Shown here: one piece after another, positions 1 through 9,579 of the stretch
Layout of the letters: each line of letters starts with the position of its first letter
Numbering within the stretch: the stretch's first letter is position 1
Assembly (NCBI RefSeq): GCF_000250675.2
Contig: NC_018681.1
Location: 6,262,001-6,326,000 of the forward strand
DNA length: 64,000 nucleotides
Direction: 5' to 3'
Origin: Nocardia brasiliensis ATCC 700358
GTDB taxonomy: Bacteria; Actinomycetota; Actinomycetes; Mycobacteriales; Mycobacteriaceae
Program-made: the position numbers and the translations under genes
Notes under the pieces: generated by a model
What the model saw: the letters and a program-made list of their open reading frames with translations, nothing else
Told to the model about the DNA's origin: nothing
The model's database searches: none

Positions 1-351
1 TTCCCGGACTGGTCGTTCCAGAAGTGCACCGCCGCCGACCTGGACCGGCTGATGGACAACATCCTCAACCAGATGCACCCCGACGACCGCGCCTACCTGC
101 TGGACCGGATGCGCTCGGTGGACAGCAACCAGCACTGGGGCGTGTGGGGCGCGGGCGCGCCGATGCGGCCGGGCCTGAAGAACGGCTGGTCCGAGGAGCA
201 GGGCGGCTGGGTGGTGAACTCGGTCGGCTTCGCGGGTCCCGGCGAGCGGTACACCCTGGCCATCATGACCGCGATGGGTAACGCGGGCGGCTACGAAGAC
301 GGCGCGGCCACCGACACCAAGGTCGCGGAGATGCTGTTCGCCGGACGCTGA
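1..351 (+). CDS. Beta-lactamase-like serine hydrolase, C-terminal fragment
   Basis: Only the last 116 residues are present; the gene begins before the window and the frame is open from base 1 to the TGA at 349-351. The segment contains a Lys-Asn-Gly-Trp stretch followed by a hydrophobic strand (GWVVNSVGF). This resembles the KTG motif and the beta-3 strand of class A beta-lactamase-like or DD-peptidase-like hydrolases, with a closing helix rich in Ala and Asp. The active-site SxxK would lie upstream and cannot be checked. The family call is an inference from the C-terminal pattern. The gene converges on the P450 gene, with a strong hairpin between them. Confidence 0.5.
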   Translation, partial: FPDWSFQKCTAADLDRLMDNILNQMHPDDRAYLLDRMRSVDSNQHWGVWGAGAPMRPGLKNGWSEEQGGWVVNSVGFAGPGERYTLAIMTAMGNAGGYEDGAATDTKVAEMLFAGR

Positions 352-359
352 TACCTGTT

Positions 360-386
360 GTCCCGCACCCGTTCCGGGTGCGGGAC
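360..386. terminator. Bidirectional hairpin between convergent genes
   Basis: A perfect 12-bp inverted repeat (360-371 and 375-386, arm GTCCCGCACCCG) encloses a 3-nt loop. It lies 9 bases after one stop codon and 8 bases before the stop of the opposing P450 gene, so it probably serves both transcripts. There is no U-tract. The arm sequence matches the core of the larger palindromes near 4.9, 22.6 and 46.6 kb. Confidence 0.7.
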
Positions 387-393
387 GGGGAGT

Positions 394-1896
394 TCAGCGG
401 CGCCGCAGGGTAATCGGCGCCCCGTCCCTGGGGAACGGAATGGTGGTGAAACCCCAGGGCATCCGATAGTCGTCGGGGATCTGCCAGGTGTACGCACGCA
501 CCAGCGCGGCGATCACCGTCTTCACCTCGAACGTGCCGAAGTGCATGCCGATGCACTTGTGCGCGCCCGCACCGAACGGCAGGAACGCCAGCCGATGCGA
601 TTTGTCCTCGCGCCGTTCCTCGTTGAACCGTTCGGGGTCGAACAGCTCTGGCTCGGTCCACAATTCGGCGAGCAGATGGTTGACCTGATAGGCGAGGTCG
701 ATCTGGGTGCCCGCCGGAATGTAGTGGCCCAGGACCTCGGTATCGCGCACCGCACGCCGGCACAGACCGGGCACCGGCGGCATCAAGCGCAGACTCTCCT
801 TGAGCACCAGATCCAGATCGCGCAGGCCCTCGAGGTCGGCGATAGTCGGTGCGGCACCGTCGGTTTCGGCATCGAGCGCGAGCACTTCGGCCCGCACCCG
901 CTGCTGCCAGTCCGGATGCTTGCCCAGGTAGTAGGTGACCGCGGTGGCCGCGGTCGTGGTGGTGTCGTGCGCGGCCATGATCAGGAAGATCATGTGGTTC
1001 ACCACATCCGCGTCGCCGAACACGCCGCCGTCCTCGCTGCGGGCGTGACACAGGCCGGAGAACAGATCCGACGTCTCGGTCCGCCGCTTGTCCGGCAGCA
1101 TCGCCCGGAAGTAGTCCTCCAGCACGCGACGGCCGCGTAGGCCCGCCCGCCAGTTGCCGCCGGGTACCGGATGCCGGATCAGCGCGAGCGCCGCGTGCGT
1201 GCAGTCGAGGAACGCGTCCACCAGCTCACGGCGCTGCGGTCCGACGTCGGCGGCCATGAACATCTCCCCCGCGATATCGAGGGTCAGTTCCTTGAACGTC
1301 GGATACAGGCGCACGGTCCGTTCGGCGTCGCCCTGCGGCACCCAGCGCTCGATACTGGTGCGCACCACCGGGGTCAGCGCCGCCAGATGGGCCGCCAGCC
1401 GGTCCCTGGTGAAAGCCTGCTGCATGATCCGGCGATGGAATTTGTGCTCGTCGAACTCGAGCAACAGCAGACCGCGCCGGAAGAACGGGCCGATGAAATA
1501 GTCCCAGCCCTGGCCGAAATCGCGGCGGCGGCGGCCGAGCACTTCCTCGAGCGCTTCGGGCCCCGCGACGAGCACCCGGTCGACCCCGAGTGAGGTATTC
1601 ATCGAGACCGGACCGTATTTCCGATACCGGCCCATCATTTCGGCGGGCCCCCACCGCATGTATTGCAGCATCCGGCCCAGGTACGGCAGGCCGGCGTCGC
1701 CGTGCACCGCGGTGGTTTCGCTGCCGCTGGGCGGCCTGGCGAGAATATGGTGCCGTTCCGGAATCAGATCGAGTGCGCGATCGAGGAGATGGTCGTGCGG
1801 TATTTCGATCAATCCGATGTTCTCGGAATCGGGCGGTCTGCCGGATTTCCCGCGCGCGCTGGTTTTTCTGCCAACGACCCGGTCCCCGGCGACCAT
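394..1896 (-). CDS. Cytochrome P450
   Basis: A 500-residue haem monooxygenase. The haem-binding loop FLPFGAGAHKCIG places the axial cysteine at residue 448. The ExxR motif of helix K is KESLR near 366-370, and the oxygen-activating helix I carries AAHDTTTTA around 305-315. The length is slightly above that of typical soluble bacterial P450s because of an N-terminal extension of about 60 residues rich in charge and Pro. The ATG is supported by an AGGGAGG ribosome-binding site six bases upstream. No ferredoxin or reductase gene is adjacent, so redox partners must be supplied elsewhere. The substrate cannot be predicted. The gene is divergent from ndh. Confidence 0.93.
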   Translation of the reverse strand: MVAGDRVVGRKTSARGKSGRPPDSENIGLIEIPHDHLLDRALDLIPERHHILARPPSGSETTAVHGDAGLPYLGRMLQYMRWGPAEMMGRYRKYGPVSMNTSLGVDRVLVAGPEALEEVLGRRRRDFGQGWDYFIGPFFRRGLLLLEFDEHKFHRRIMQQAFTRDRLAAHLAALTPVVRTSIERWVPQGDAERTVRLYPTFKELTLDIAGEMFMAADVGPQRRELVDAFLDCTHAALALIRHPVPGGNWRAGLRGRRVLEDYFRAMLPDKRRTETSDLFSGLCHARSEDGGVFGDADVVNHMIFLIMAAHDTTTTAATAVTYYLGKHPDWQQRVRAEVLALDAETDGAAPTIADLEGLRDLDLVLKESLRLMPPVPGLCRRAVRDTEVLGHYIPAGTQIDLAYQVNHLLAELWTEPELFDPERFNEERREDKSHRLAFLPFGAGAHKCIGMHFGTFEVKTVIAALVRAYTWQIPDDYRMPWGFTTIPFPRDGAPITLRRR

Positions 1897-2114
1897 GGCA
1901 AACCTCCCTGAACGACCGTATTCATCCTATTCTTTTTCGCCCGTGCCCAAGGTCGGTTCGCCGCAACGCACTCCGGCGTCGGCGCGCCGCGACACACCCG
2001 GAACAGGGACGTCGCCGCGACGGTCACGATCGACCCCGCTACGGTTGACACCTGTCAGCAACCGTTCGCGGGGGAAGAGTATCCCCGGTCTGTCGAGGAG
2101 CAGGACGATGAACA

Positions 2115-3596
2115 ATGACCACAGCATCGCGTAGCGATTCGGCGGGGCGCGGTGGCCGGGCGACGGGTGCGCACGAGAATCGGCGCCACCAGGTCGTGGT
2201 GATCGGTTCGGGCTTCGGCGGCCTGTTCGGCACCAAGCACCTCAAGCGCGCCGACGTCGACGTCACACTGATCTCCAAAACCACCTCCCACCTGTTCCAG
2301 CCGCTGCTCTACCAGGTCGCGACCGGCATCCTCTCGGTCGGCGAGATCGCGCCCGCGACCCGGCTGGTACTGCGCAAGCAGAAGAACGCGCAGGTGCTGC
2401 TCGGTGACGTGATCGACATCGACCTGGAAGCCAAGACCGTCACCTCCCGGCTGCTCAACTCGAACACGGTCACCCCGTTCGACAGCCTGATCGTGGCCAC
2501 CGGCGCGCAGCAGTCCTATTTCGGTAACGACCAGTTCGCGACCTTCGCGCCCGGCATGAAGACCATCGATGACGCGCTGGAATTGCGCGGCCGGATTCTC
2601 GGCTCGTTCGAGGGCGCGGAGCTGGCCACCAGCCAGGAGATGCGCGACCGGCTGCTCACCTTCGTGGTCGTCGGCGCCGGGCCGACCGGTGTCGAATTGG
2701 CCGGGCAGATCGCCGAACTCGCCGACCGCACGCTCGAGGGCACGTTCCACAACATCGATCCGCGCGACGCGCGGGTGGTGCTGCTGGAGGGCGCGGGCGC
2801 GGTGCTCGGTCCGATGGGGCCGAAGCTCGGCAGCAAGGCCGAGAAGCGGCTGGCGAAGATGGGCGTCGAGATCCAGCTCAACGCCATGGTCACCGATATC
2901 GACGCGCTGGGCGTCACGGTGAAGGACGCCGACGGCACGATCCGCCGGATCGAATCCTCGTGCAAGGTGTGGTCGGCGGGTGTGCAGGCCAGCCCGCTGG
3001 GCAAGATGCTGGCCGAGCGATCCGACGGCACCGAGGTGGACCGGGCCGGGCGCGTCGTCGTCGAACCGGATCTGACGATCAAGGGCCATCCGAACGTCTT
3101 CGTGGTCGGCGACCTGATGTCGGTGCCGAACGTGCCGGGCCAGGCACAGGGCGCCATCCAGGGCGCGACTTACGCCGCCAAGCAGATCAAGGCCGGCCTG
3201 CACGGCCAGGCGCCGCAGGATCGCAAGCCGTTCAAGTACTTCAACAAGGGCAGCATGGCGACGGTGTCGCGGTTCAACGCCGTGTGCCAGGTCGGCAAGC
3301 TGGAGTTCAGCGGGTTCTTCGCCTGGCTGGCCTGGCTCGCGCTGCACCTGTACTACCTGATCGGCTACCGCAGCCGGATCGTCACCGTCATCCAGTGGTT
3401 CGTCACGTTCCTCGGCCGCAGCCGGGGGCAGATGGCCGCCACCGAGCAGTGGGTGGTCGCCCGGCTCGCGCTCGAACAGGTCAACGCCGACGAGGAAGAC
3501 GCCGACGAGCTCGCGGCCGCGCTCGGCGCGCCGCCCGCGGAAAACGGCAAGCTGCTGGAGAAGGCCAAGGCCGCGGTGGAGGGCCGCGTCAGCTGA
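2115..3596 (+). CDS. ndh: Type II NADH:quinone oxidoreductase
   Basis: A 493-residue non-proton-pumping NADH dehydrogenase that passes electrons from NADH through FAD to menaquinone on the inner face of the membrane. The N-terminal FAD site is VVVIGSGFGGLFG (about residue 27). A second Rossmann motif for NADH reads VVVGAGPTGVELAG near 190. The FAD-closing motif is NVFVVGDLM near 330. The C-terminal third holds the amphipathic and hydrophobic helices (FFAWLAWLALHLYYLIG) that anchor NDH-2 enzymes to the membrane, followed by a charged tail. The residues before the FAD motif form a disordered leader. A GAGGAG lies somewhat far upstream of the ATG, so the exact start is moderately certain. It is transcribed alone. 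Confidence 0.92.
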   Translation: MTTASRSDSAGRGGRATGAHENRRHQVVVIGSGFGGLFGTKHLKRADVDVTLISKTTSHLFQPLLYQVATGILSVGEIAPATRLVLRKQKNAQVLLGDVIDIDLEAKTVTSRLLNSNTVTPFDSLIVATGAQQSYFGNDQFATFAPGMKTIDDALELRGRILGSFEGAELATSQEMRDRLLTFVVVGAGPTGVELAGQIAELADRTLEGTFHNIDPRDARVVLLEGAGAVLGPMGPKLGSKAEKRLAKMGVEIQLNAMVTDIDALGVTVKDADGTIRRIESSCKVWSAGVQASPLGKMLAERSDGTEVDRAGRVVVEPDLTIKGHPNVFVVGDLMSVPNVPGQAQGAIQGATYAAKQIKAGLHGQAPQDRKPFKYFNKGSMATVSRFNAVCQVGKLEFSGFFAWLAWLALHLYYLIGYRSRIVTVIQWFVTFLGRSRGQMAATEQWVVARLALEQVNADEEDADELAAALGAPPAENGKLLEKAKAAVEGRVS

Positions 3597-3613
3597 CGTA
3601 CCCGCATCTGCTC

Positions 3614-3653
3614 CTTCGGCGAGGCCCGGTCCACCAGACCGGCCTCGCCGAAG
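3614..3653 (+). terminator. Intrinsic terminator after ndh
   Basis: The arms at 3614-3630 and 3638-3653 pair over about 16 bp with one bulged C (cttcggcgagg plus ccggt against accgg plus cctcgccgaag) and are followed by CCGTTTCC. The hairpin starts 17 bases after the ndh stop. Confidence 0.75.
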
Positions 3654-3822
3654 CCGTTTCCGGGCAGCTGCCGGGGCGCACCCGACCCACGGGTAGCTAT
3701 TTCCAAGCAATGTCAAAGCCGTTGTGTCGCCCGAATTTCGACCCATCCAGGTGTCCGGTGGATCCGAATGTGGGGCGTCGAACCTGACAGCTATTCCCGA
3801 CCTGACGAAAGGCGATCTACCT

Positions 3823-4596
3823 ATGGGCACAGGCAAGCACAGAGCCCCCAACCCGCAGCGGCAGAAGGTGGGCTCGATGGTCGCGGCAGGTGCGGTTCCG
3901 CTGGTCCTCGCACTGGTCGGCACCGGCACCGCCAACGCCGAGCCTGCACAACCCAATCCCGCGACGCAGCCCGACCAGCCGGCCCAGTGGCCGGCCGCCG
4001 AGCCGCCGAACGCGATGCCCTACGAGGGCCTGAACATCCCGGACAGCACCTACAGCTCGCTGCAGTGGTCGCGCCCGCTGCCGGAGAAGAAGTACCTGGC
4101 CCCGGTCGGCGTGCTGCACGCGCCCGTCCCGGTCGCGCCGGTGCCGCCGATCGCGCCGCCCTCGGGCAAGTTCCGCTTCGGTGACGTGCAGGTGGACGCG
4201 CCGACCTGGATGGACCAGGAACAGGCGATCCAGATCAACGACAACGCGGCCATGGCCGAGGCCAATCTGGCGACGTTCCTCGACTCGATCGGCATGGAGC
4301 GCAGCCGGTCCGACCGGATCGCGGGCCAGACCGTCGGCACCGCCGCCATGGGCGCCGTGGCCGGCGCCGCGGCGGCCGTGCCGGTGGCCGCGACCTCTGC
4401 GCTCGTCGGCGGCGTGGTGGGACTGGCGCTCGGGCTGCCGCTGCTGCCCGTCGGCGTGGTCGCGGGCCCGATGCTCGGCGCGAGCGTCGGCGCGGCCGTG
4501 ATCACCGTGCCCGCCGCGGCGATCGGCGCGGCGGCCGGTGCGGCCGTCGGCGCGGTCAACGCGTTCAACGCGCCGTCGCGGGTCATCGGCGACTGA
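3823..4596 (+). CDS. Secreted protein with Ala/Gly-rich hydrophobic C-terminal region
   Basis: A predicted 257-residue exported protein. A basic start (MGTGKHRAPNPQRQK) is followed by a hydrophobic core (AAGAVPLVLALVGTGTANA) and a signal peptidase site after ANA. The mature N-terminus is Pro/Gln-rich. The middle holds one compact segment (about 100-170) with a conserved-looking stretch, FGDVQVDAPTWMDQEQAIQI. The last 80 residues are almost entirely Ala, Gly, Val and Pro and could form membrane-inserting helices. The ATG at 3823 is preferred over one 99 bases upstream because it has a GAAAGG site and begins the signal peptide. No function is recognised. The type is common in Nocardia-like genomes (inference). 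Confidence 0.75.
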   Translation: MGTGKHRAPNPQRQKVGSMVAAGAVPLVLALVGTGTANAEPAQPNPATQPDQPAQWPAAEPPNAMPYEGLNIPDSTYSSLQWSRPLPEKKYLAPVGVLHAPVPVAPVPPIAPPSGKFRFGDVQVDAPTWMDQEQAIQINDNAAMAEANLATFLDSIGMERSRSDRIAGQTVGTAAMGAVAGAAAAVPVAATSALVGGVVGLALGLPLLPVGVVAGPMLGASVGAAVITVPAAAIGAAAGAAVGAVNAFNAPSRVIGD

Positions 4597-4621
4597 TCAC
4601 CACCTAGTGCGCCACCCACCG

Positions 4622-4659
4622 AGGGTGGGAACCCGACCACGTTGTCGAGTTCCCACCCT
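4622..4659 (+). terminator. Intrinsic terminator with U-tract
   Basis: A 10-bp perfect stem (gggtgggaac at 4623-4632 and gttcccaccc at 4649-4658), extendable by one A-T pair, is followed directly by TTCCCTTTT. It lies 26 bases after the stop of the secreted protein gene. The 334-base gene-free stretch 4597-4930 otherwise holds only the palindrome at 4856-4925. Confidence 0.85.
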
Positions 4660-4855
4660 TCCCTTTTGTCCCGATCCGGGTGCGCTAACCCTCGAGGTGA
4701 CGTGCGCCACTGTGCGCATCGGCGCGCCGCGCGCGCCGCCTTCCGGCGAGTCGCACTACCCGCCGATGGCTCGCAACACAACAGCAAACGCCGCGCGGAG
4801 ACCGAACGGAAACCGAACTCGCGCACCAGTTCCAGCGTCCCCGCCCCCGCGTTCG

Positions 4856-4925
4856 CGCACCCTTTCCGTCTTCCCGCACCCACTGTGGCAGGCCGTAGCG
4901 GGTGCGGGAAGACGGAAAGGGTGCG
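4856..4925. repeat. Long perfect palindrome, REP-like, between convergent genes
   Basis: The arms 4856-4881 and 4900-4925 are perfect 26-nt inverted repeats around an 18-nt loop. The right arm begins GGGTGCGGGAAGACGG and ends AAAGGGTGCG. The palindrome ends five bases before the ureD stop codon. The right arm is clearly related to those at 22646-22671 and 46661-46687, and its core matches the hairpin at 360-386. It may act as a bidirectional terminator or belong to a dispersed palindromic repeat family. Confidence 0.85.
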
Positions 4926-4930
4926 GGGAG

Positions 4931-5564
4931 TCAGAGCGCGCCGCCGGTGCGGGTGCGGAGGGTGCCGCCCGCGGCGAGGGGGAGGCGGGAGTCGGTGAGG
5001 CCCACGGTTTCCTCGGGGCGCTCGTCCGGGTAGCGCAGCTCGCTTTCGAGCGCGCGGGGGGCGTCCAGGGCGTCGTCGGCGGCGGCGCCTAGACCCAGTT
5101 TCAGGCGGTGGCGCAGCAGCGGCGTCTTGCCGATATCGGCGATCAGGTCGCCGCGCCAGCCGCCGTGCGCCTCACCGGACCGGCCGATCTGCACCCGCTC
5201 GCGCAGCCGCAAACGGGCATCGGCGGCGAGCCGGACCGTGCTGACGGTGTGGTGGTGCGCCCCGCCCGCCACGATCGTCGGCTCGGGATCGAAGTCGAGC
5301 TCGCCGCCGCTGCCCACCTCGAACCGCCAGTGCGCCAACGACATCGGCGTCGCGGCGCTCGGCAGCGCGATGGTGGCCGCGACCGAGCGCACGACCAGCC
5401 GCGCCCCGGGCCCGACCACCAGCGCGATATCGAGTTCGTCACCGCCGAGCGGCGTCGCGGCGGTACCGATCAGGTGCACGGTGTCGGGCCCGGTGCGGCG
5501 GGCCGAGAGCCCGCCGCTCGCGTGGATCTCGGGCAGCGTCGCCGCCCGTGCGATGATCCGGAGT

Positions 5565-5575
<11 letters not shown>
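4931..5575 (-). CDS. ureD: Urease accessory protein UreD
   Basis: A 214-residue scaffold protein that binds apo-urease and, with UreF and UreG, delivers nickel to the active site. The length fits the short actinobacterial form of UreD. Recognisable segments are the early TGPDTVHLIGTAATPLGGDELDI block, the central VVRSVAATIALP, and DFDPEPTIVAGGAHHHT, which carries the His cluster typical of UreD. The start lies 11 bases inside ureG, so translation is probably coupled. It is the last gene of the ureF-ureG-ureD operon. The structural genes ureA, ureB and ureC are not adjacent. Confidence 0.9.
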
Positions 5576-6281
<706 letters not shown>

Positions 6282-6306
6282 GGTGGCGATCTCCTTCTTC
6301 CGGGAT

Positions 6307-6957
6307 TCAACTGGCGAACAGCGGCATGTCGCGGTGCAGGTGGCGTTGCGCGAGCACGTCTTGTAGCGGATCGGACAGGCAGGCGAGGCCGTCGACCGCG
6401 TCGGCGGCCGTGCGGTCGCACAGGTCGGCGAGACGGACCGTGCAGGCCGCGATGGCGGCGGGGTCGAGCGCGAGCAGCCGTTGCGCGGCGGTCGCCGCGC
6501 CGGTCAGCGTGGTGTAGACGACCACGCCCGCGATCTCCTGCGGCGTCACCAGGCAGGCGGCGCCGACCATGCCGAACACGGTGGACAGGTGCGGGCGCGG
6601 GCCGACCGCGGCCCAATCATGGTGCGGCCACAGTTGTTTGGACAGCCGCAGCAGGCCGCGCCCCTGTGCCCGGGCCGCCGTGCGCGCAGCGGGCGACGGC
6701 GTGCGCGCGTCGGCCTCGGCCTCGGCCCGCTCCGGCGTCAGCGCGCCCGCGCAGACCGCGGCCGCCAGCGAGGCCGCGACCAGTCCCGAGGTCCGGATCC
6801 GCCGGCGCAGATACAGCTCGACCGTCAGCACGTCCCGCACCACACCGGAGGCGATCGCCTCCTCCACCCCGCCCGAGTGCACGTGCCCGCCGATCGGCAA
6901 CCGCGAATCCGCCAACGCGAACAGCGTCGCCAAGCTCGCCGAACCGATTTCACCCAC
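6307..6957 (-). CDS. ureF: Urease accessory protein UreF
   Basis: A 216-residue all-helical protein that bridges UreD and the UreG dimer and gates nickel transfer. The typical N-terminal UreF motif is present (LFALADSRLPIGGHVHSGGVE), as is the C-terminal SDPLQDVLAQRHLHRDMPLF segment that contacts UreD. The start is a GTG. It is the first gene of the ureFGD operon and is divergent from the SDR gene at 7114. In M. tuberculosis the same genes directly follow ureABC; here nothing urease-like precedes ureF. Confidence 0.93.
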   Translation of the reverse strand: MGEIGSASLATLFALADSRLPIGGHVHSGGVEEAIASGVVRDVLTVELYLRRRIRTSGLVAASLAAAVCAGALTPERAEAEADARTPSPAARTAARAQGRGLLRLSKQLWPHHDWAAVGPRPHLSTVFGMVGAACLVTPQEIAGVVVYTTLTGAATAAQRLLALDPAAIAACTVRLADLCDRTAADAVDGLACLSDPLQDVLAQRHLHRDMPLFAS

Positions 6958-7113
6958 CGACGGATCTTATGCCCGGCGTGTCGCGCAAGCGTGTCCCGGC
7001 CACCTCGAACGCTGCGGGGCGCGGACGATATCGCACGTCGCGGGCAGCACCGGGACGGATCGCGATCGCGATACCGAGCGCCGAATTGACGCTGTGCTAA
7101 TAAAGTCGGAGGG

Positions 7114-7983
7114 GTGACTGAGACTCCGGCCCAGAGCAACGGACGCCCGCTCGCCGAGCGAGTGGCGAGCCGGCTGTTGTATCCGACCTCACGGCCGCGC
7201 GAGCAGACGTTGCGCGAGGCGGTCGCGGGCAAGGTGGTGCTGGTGACCGGGGCGTCGCACGGCATCGGCAAGGCCAGCGCGCGCAAGCTCGGCGCCGCGG
7301 GCGCGATCGTGCTGCTCGTCGCGCGCTCCGCCGACGATCTGCGCGAGGTCGCCGCCGGCATCACGGCCGAGGGCGGCACCGCGCACGTCTACCCCACCGA
7401 CCTCACCGACATGGACGCCGTCGAGCTGCTGGCGCGCGGGCTGCTCGCCGAACACGGCCACCTGGACGTCGTGATCAACAACGCGGGCAAGTCGATTCGC
7501 CGGTCGATCGACGAGTCCTACGACCGCTTCCACGATTTCACCCGCACCATCGACATCAACTATCTCGGCCCGGTGCGGCTGCTGCTCGCGCTGCTGCCGG
7601 ACATGCGCGAACGCAGGCAGGGCCATATCGTCAACATCTCCACCTGGGGTGTGTTGATGCCGCCCGCGCCGCAGTGGGCGGCGTACGGCGCGTCGAAATC
7701 CGCGTTCGATGTCTGGCTGCGCAGCGTCGCCGCCGAGGTGTCCGGCGACGGCGTCACCACCACGTCGATCTACATGCCGCTCGTGCACACCAGGATGAGT
7801 GCCCCCACCGACTTCAGCCGGGTGCCGGGCCTCACCGTCGACGAAGCCGCCGACCTGGTCTGCCACGCCGTCACCGCCAAGCCACGCGAGATCGCGCCCT
7901 GGTGGTCCAGCCCCGTCCAGGCCTGGACCAACCTGACCCGCAACCAGGTTCAGCGCTTTTTCGAACGCGCCTTCCGCCGGTGA
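7114..7983 (+). CDS. Short-chain dehydrogenase/reductase
   Basis: A 289-residue NAD(P)-dependent oxidoreductase. The cofactor motif TGASHGIG lies near residue 47, NNAG near 124, and the catalytic YGASK near 190 with the upstream serine in VNISTWG. The C-terminal 60 residues (IAPWWSSPVQAWTNL) are longer than in FabG-type enzymes and resemble actinobacterial SDRs annotated as acyl- or lipid-reducing. The substrate is unknown. The GTG start has a GGAGG only one or two bases upstream, which is unusually close. It is divergent from ureF and converges with the MFS gene, leaving four bases between stops. Confidence 0.88.
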   Translation: MTETPAQSNGRPLAERVASRLLYPTSRPREQTLREAVAGKVVLVTGASHGIGKASARKLGAAGAIVLLVARSADDLREVAAGITAEGGTAHVYPTDLTDMDAVELLARGLLAEHGHLDVVINNAGKSIRRSIDESYDRFHDFTRTIDINYLGPVRLLLALLPDMRERRQGHIVNISTWGVLMPPAPQWAAYGASKSAFDVWLRSVAAEVSGDGVTTTSIYMPLVHTRMSAPTDFSRVPGLTVDEAADLVCHAVTAKPREIAPWWSSPVQAWTNLTRNQVQRFFERAFRR

Positions 7984-7987
7984 ACGC

Positions 7988-9487
7988 TCAGTGCGCCGCG
8001 CCCGCGCCCGGCGCCAGACGCCGGGGCGAGGCGAAGTAGGCGATCATCGCCATGGCGACGAGGATGGTCGCGCCCACCGCGGTCGCGATGTGCATGCCGG
8101 AGACGAAGGATTGGCGCGCGGACTCGATGAGCGCCGCGTCGCCGTCCGCCTTCTGGATGGTCTCGCCGATGGTGGCCGCGTAGTCGCCGCCGGACCGGAA
8201 GATCAGCGCCGCAAGCGATCCCAGCAGCGCCAGGCCCAGCGAGTTGCCGAGTTCGAAGCTGGTCTCGGAGATGCCGACCGCCGAACCGGCCCGCTCCGGC
8301 GGCACCGAGGACACCGCGACATCGGACACCAGGGTGAAGGCGATGCCGTAACCGATGCCCGCGATGGTGGAGCCGGCCAGGTACCACCAGAGCCCGCCGT
8401 GCACGCCGACGCCGAGCAGCATCAGGTTGCCCACCGCCGCGGCGGCCAGCGCGAAGGTGAAGCTGTTGCGGACGCCGAAGCGCTGGCCGACCCGCGCGCC
8501 GCTCATCGAGAAGACGAACACCGCCACCGCCATCGGGATGCCGAGCAGCGCCGCGGCGAGCGGATCGCGGCCGGTGACCGACTGCAGGTAGATGCTGGTG
8601 AGGTAGCTGAGCGCGGCCAGCGACATCATGCCGACGAGGCTGGAGCCGATCGCCACCGAGAATCCGGCACGGGTGAACAGCCGCAGATCCAGCAGCGGGT
8701 CGGTGAGTTTGCGCTGCCTGCGCACGAAGATGACCAGCACCACGATGCCGATCAGCGCGATGATGATCGATTCCGCGTCGATCCCTTCGGCCGCGGCGTG
8801 TTTGATGCCGTACACCAGGGGCAGGATGCCGCCGATGGACAGCGCGACGCTGGGCAGGTCCAGCGGTCCGCGCACGCCCGCGCGGTGTTCGGGCAGCACG
8901 AAGGGGCCCAGCGCCAGCAGGATCAGCAACACCGGGATGTTGATGAGAAACACCGAGCCCCACCAGAATTGGTGCAACAGCACGCCGCCGATGATCGGCC
9001 CGACCGCCGAGCCGCCCGCGAAGAACGCGGTCCACACGCCGATCGCCGCGGCACGCTCCTTGGCGTCGGGGAACAGGCTCGAGATCAGCGCCAGGCTGGA
9101 CGGCAGCAGGGTCGCGCCACCGATGCCCATCAGCGCCCTGGCCACGATCAGCACCGCCGAGCTGGGCGCCAGCGCGGCGAGCACCGACGCGATGCCGAAG
9201 ATGGCGGCGCCGGCCAGCAGGATGTTGCGCCGCCCGATCCGGTCGCCGAGGTTGCCCATGGTGATCAGCAGGCCCGCGATGAGGAAGCCGTAGATGTCGA
9301 GGATCCACAGCTGCTGCGCGGCGGACGGGTCGAGATCCTCGGTGAGCGTCGGCATGGCCAGGAACAGCACCGAGATGTCCATCGACACCAGCAGCACCGG
9401 GAGCAGCAATACCGTCAAGCCCAGCCAGGCACGGCGCGAGCCGGCGGCCGGCGCCTGCGCGGCGCGTGCGGCCTCGACGTCTGTCAT
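7988..9487 (-). CDS. MFS drug exporter, DHA2 (14-helix) type
   Basis: A 499-residue major facilitator protein with about 14 hydrophobic segments. Motif A between helices 2 and 3 reads GNLGDRIGRRNILLAG, and the antiporter motif C region is present (GGSAVGPIIGGVLL). These mark EmrB/QacA-like proton-driven multidrug exporters. The ATG at 9487 is chosen over one 39 bases upstream because GAGAGG precedes it at the right distance. The gene is divergently transcribed from a TetR regulator, and two palindromes lie in the shared promoter region. Expression is therefore probably repressed until a substrate binds the regulator. Confidence 0.92.
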   Translation of the reverse strand: MTDVEAARAAQAPAAGSRRAWLGLTVLLLPVLLVSMDISVLFLAMPTLTEDLDPSAAQQLWILDIYGFLIAGLLITMGNLGDRIGRRNILLAGAAIFGIASVLAALAPSSAVLIVARALMGIGGATLLPSSLALISSLFPDAKERAAAIGVWTAFFAGGSAVGPIIGGVLLHQFWWGSVFLINIPVLLILLALGPFVLPEHRAGVRGPLDLPSVALSIGGILPLVYGIKHAAAEGIDAESIIIALIGIVVLVIFVRRQRKLTDPLLDLRLFTRAGFSVAIGSSLVGMMSLAALSYLTSIYLQSVTGRDPLAAALLGIPMAVAVFVFSMSGARVGQRFGVRNSFTFALAAAAVGNLMLLGVGVHGGLWWYLAGSTIAGIGYGIAFTLVSDVAVSSVPPERAGSAVGISETSFELGNSLGLALLGSLAALIFRSGGDYAATIGETIQKADGDAALIESARQSFVSGMHIATAVGATILVAMAMIAYFASPRRLAPGAGAAH

Positions 9488-9509
9488 CCTGAAATTTCCT
9501 CTCCGTCTC

Positions 9510-9547
9510 GCGTACGCCGTACGCACAAGGTCGGGTACAGTGTACGC
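9510..9547. promoter_or_regulatory. Paired TetR operators between MFS and tetR
   Basis: Two 15-bp palindromes lie in the 92-base divergent promoter region: GCGTACGCCGTACGC at 9510-9524 and GGGTACAGTGTACGC at 9533-9547, 23 bases centre to centre. Both share the GTAC half-site pattern expected of a TetR dimer. Their position would let one regulator block both promoters. The assignment to this regulator is an inference from adjacency. Confidence 0.7.
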
Positions 9548-9579
9548 AACCTCCCCTGGAAGTGAAAGTGAGTCATGGG

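Noticed and set aside
2055..3956. 633-codon minus-strand ORF opposite ndh
   Set aside because: It mirrors the NDH-2 gene frame by frame, has a His/Asp/Gly-rich shadow composition and no domain; the plus-strand gene has full motifs.
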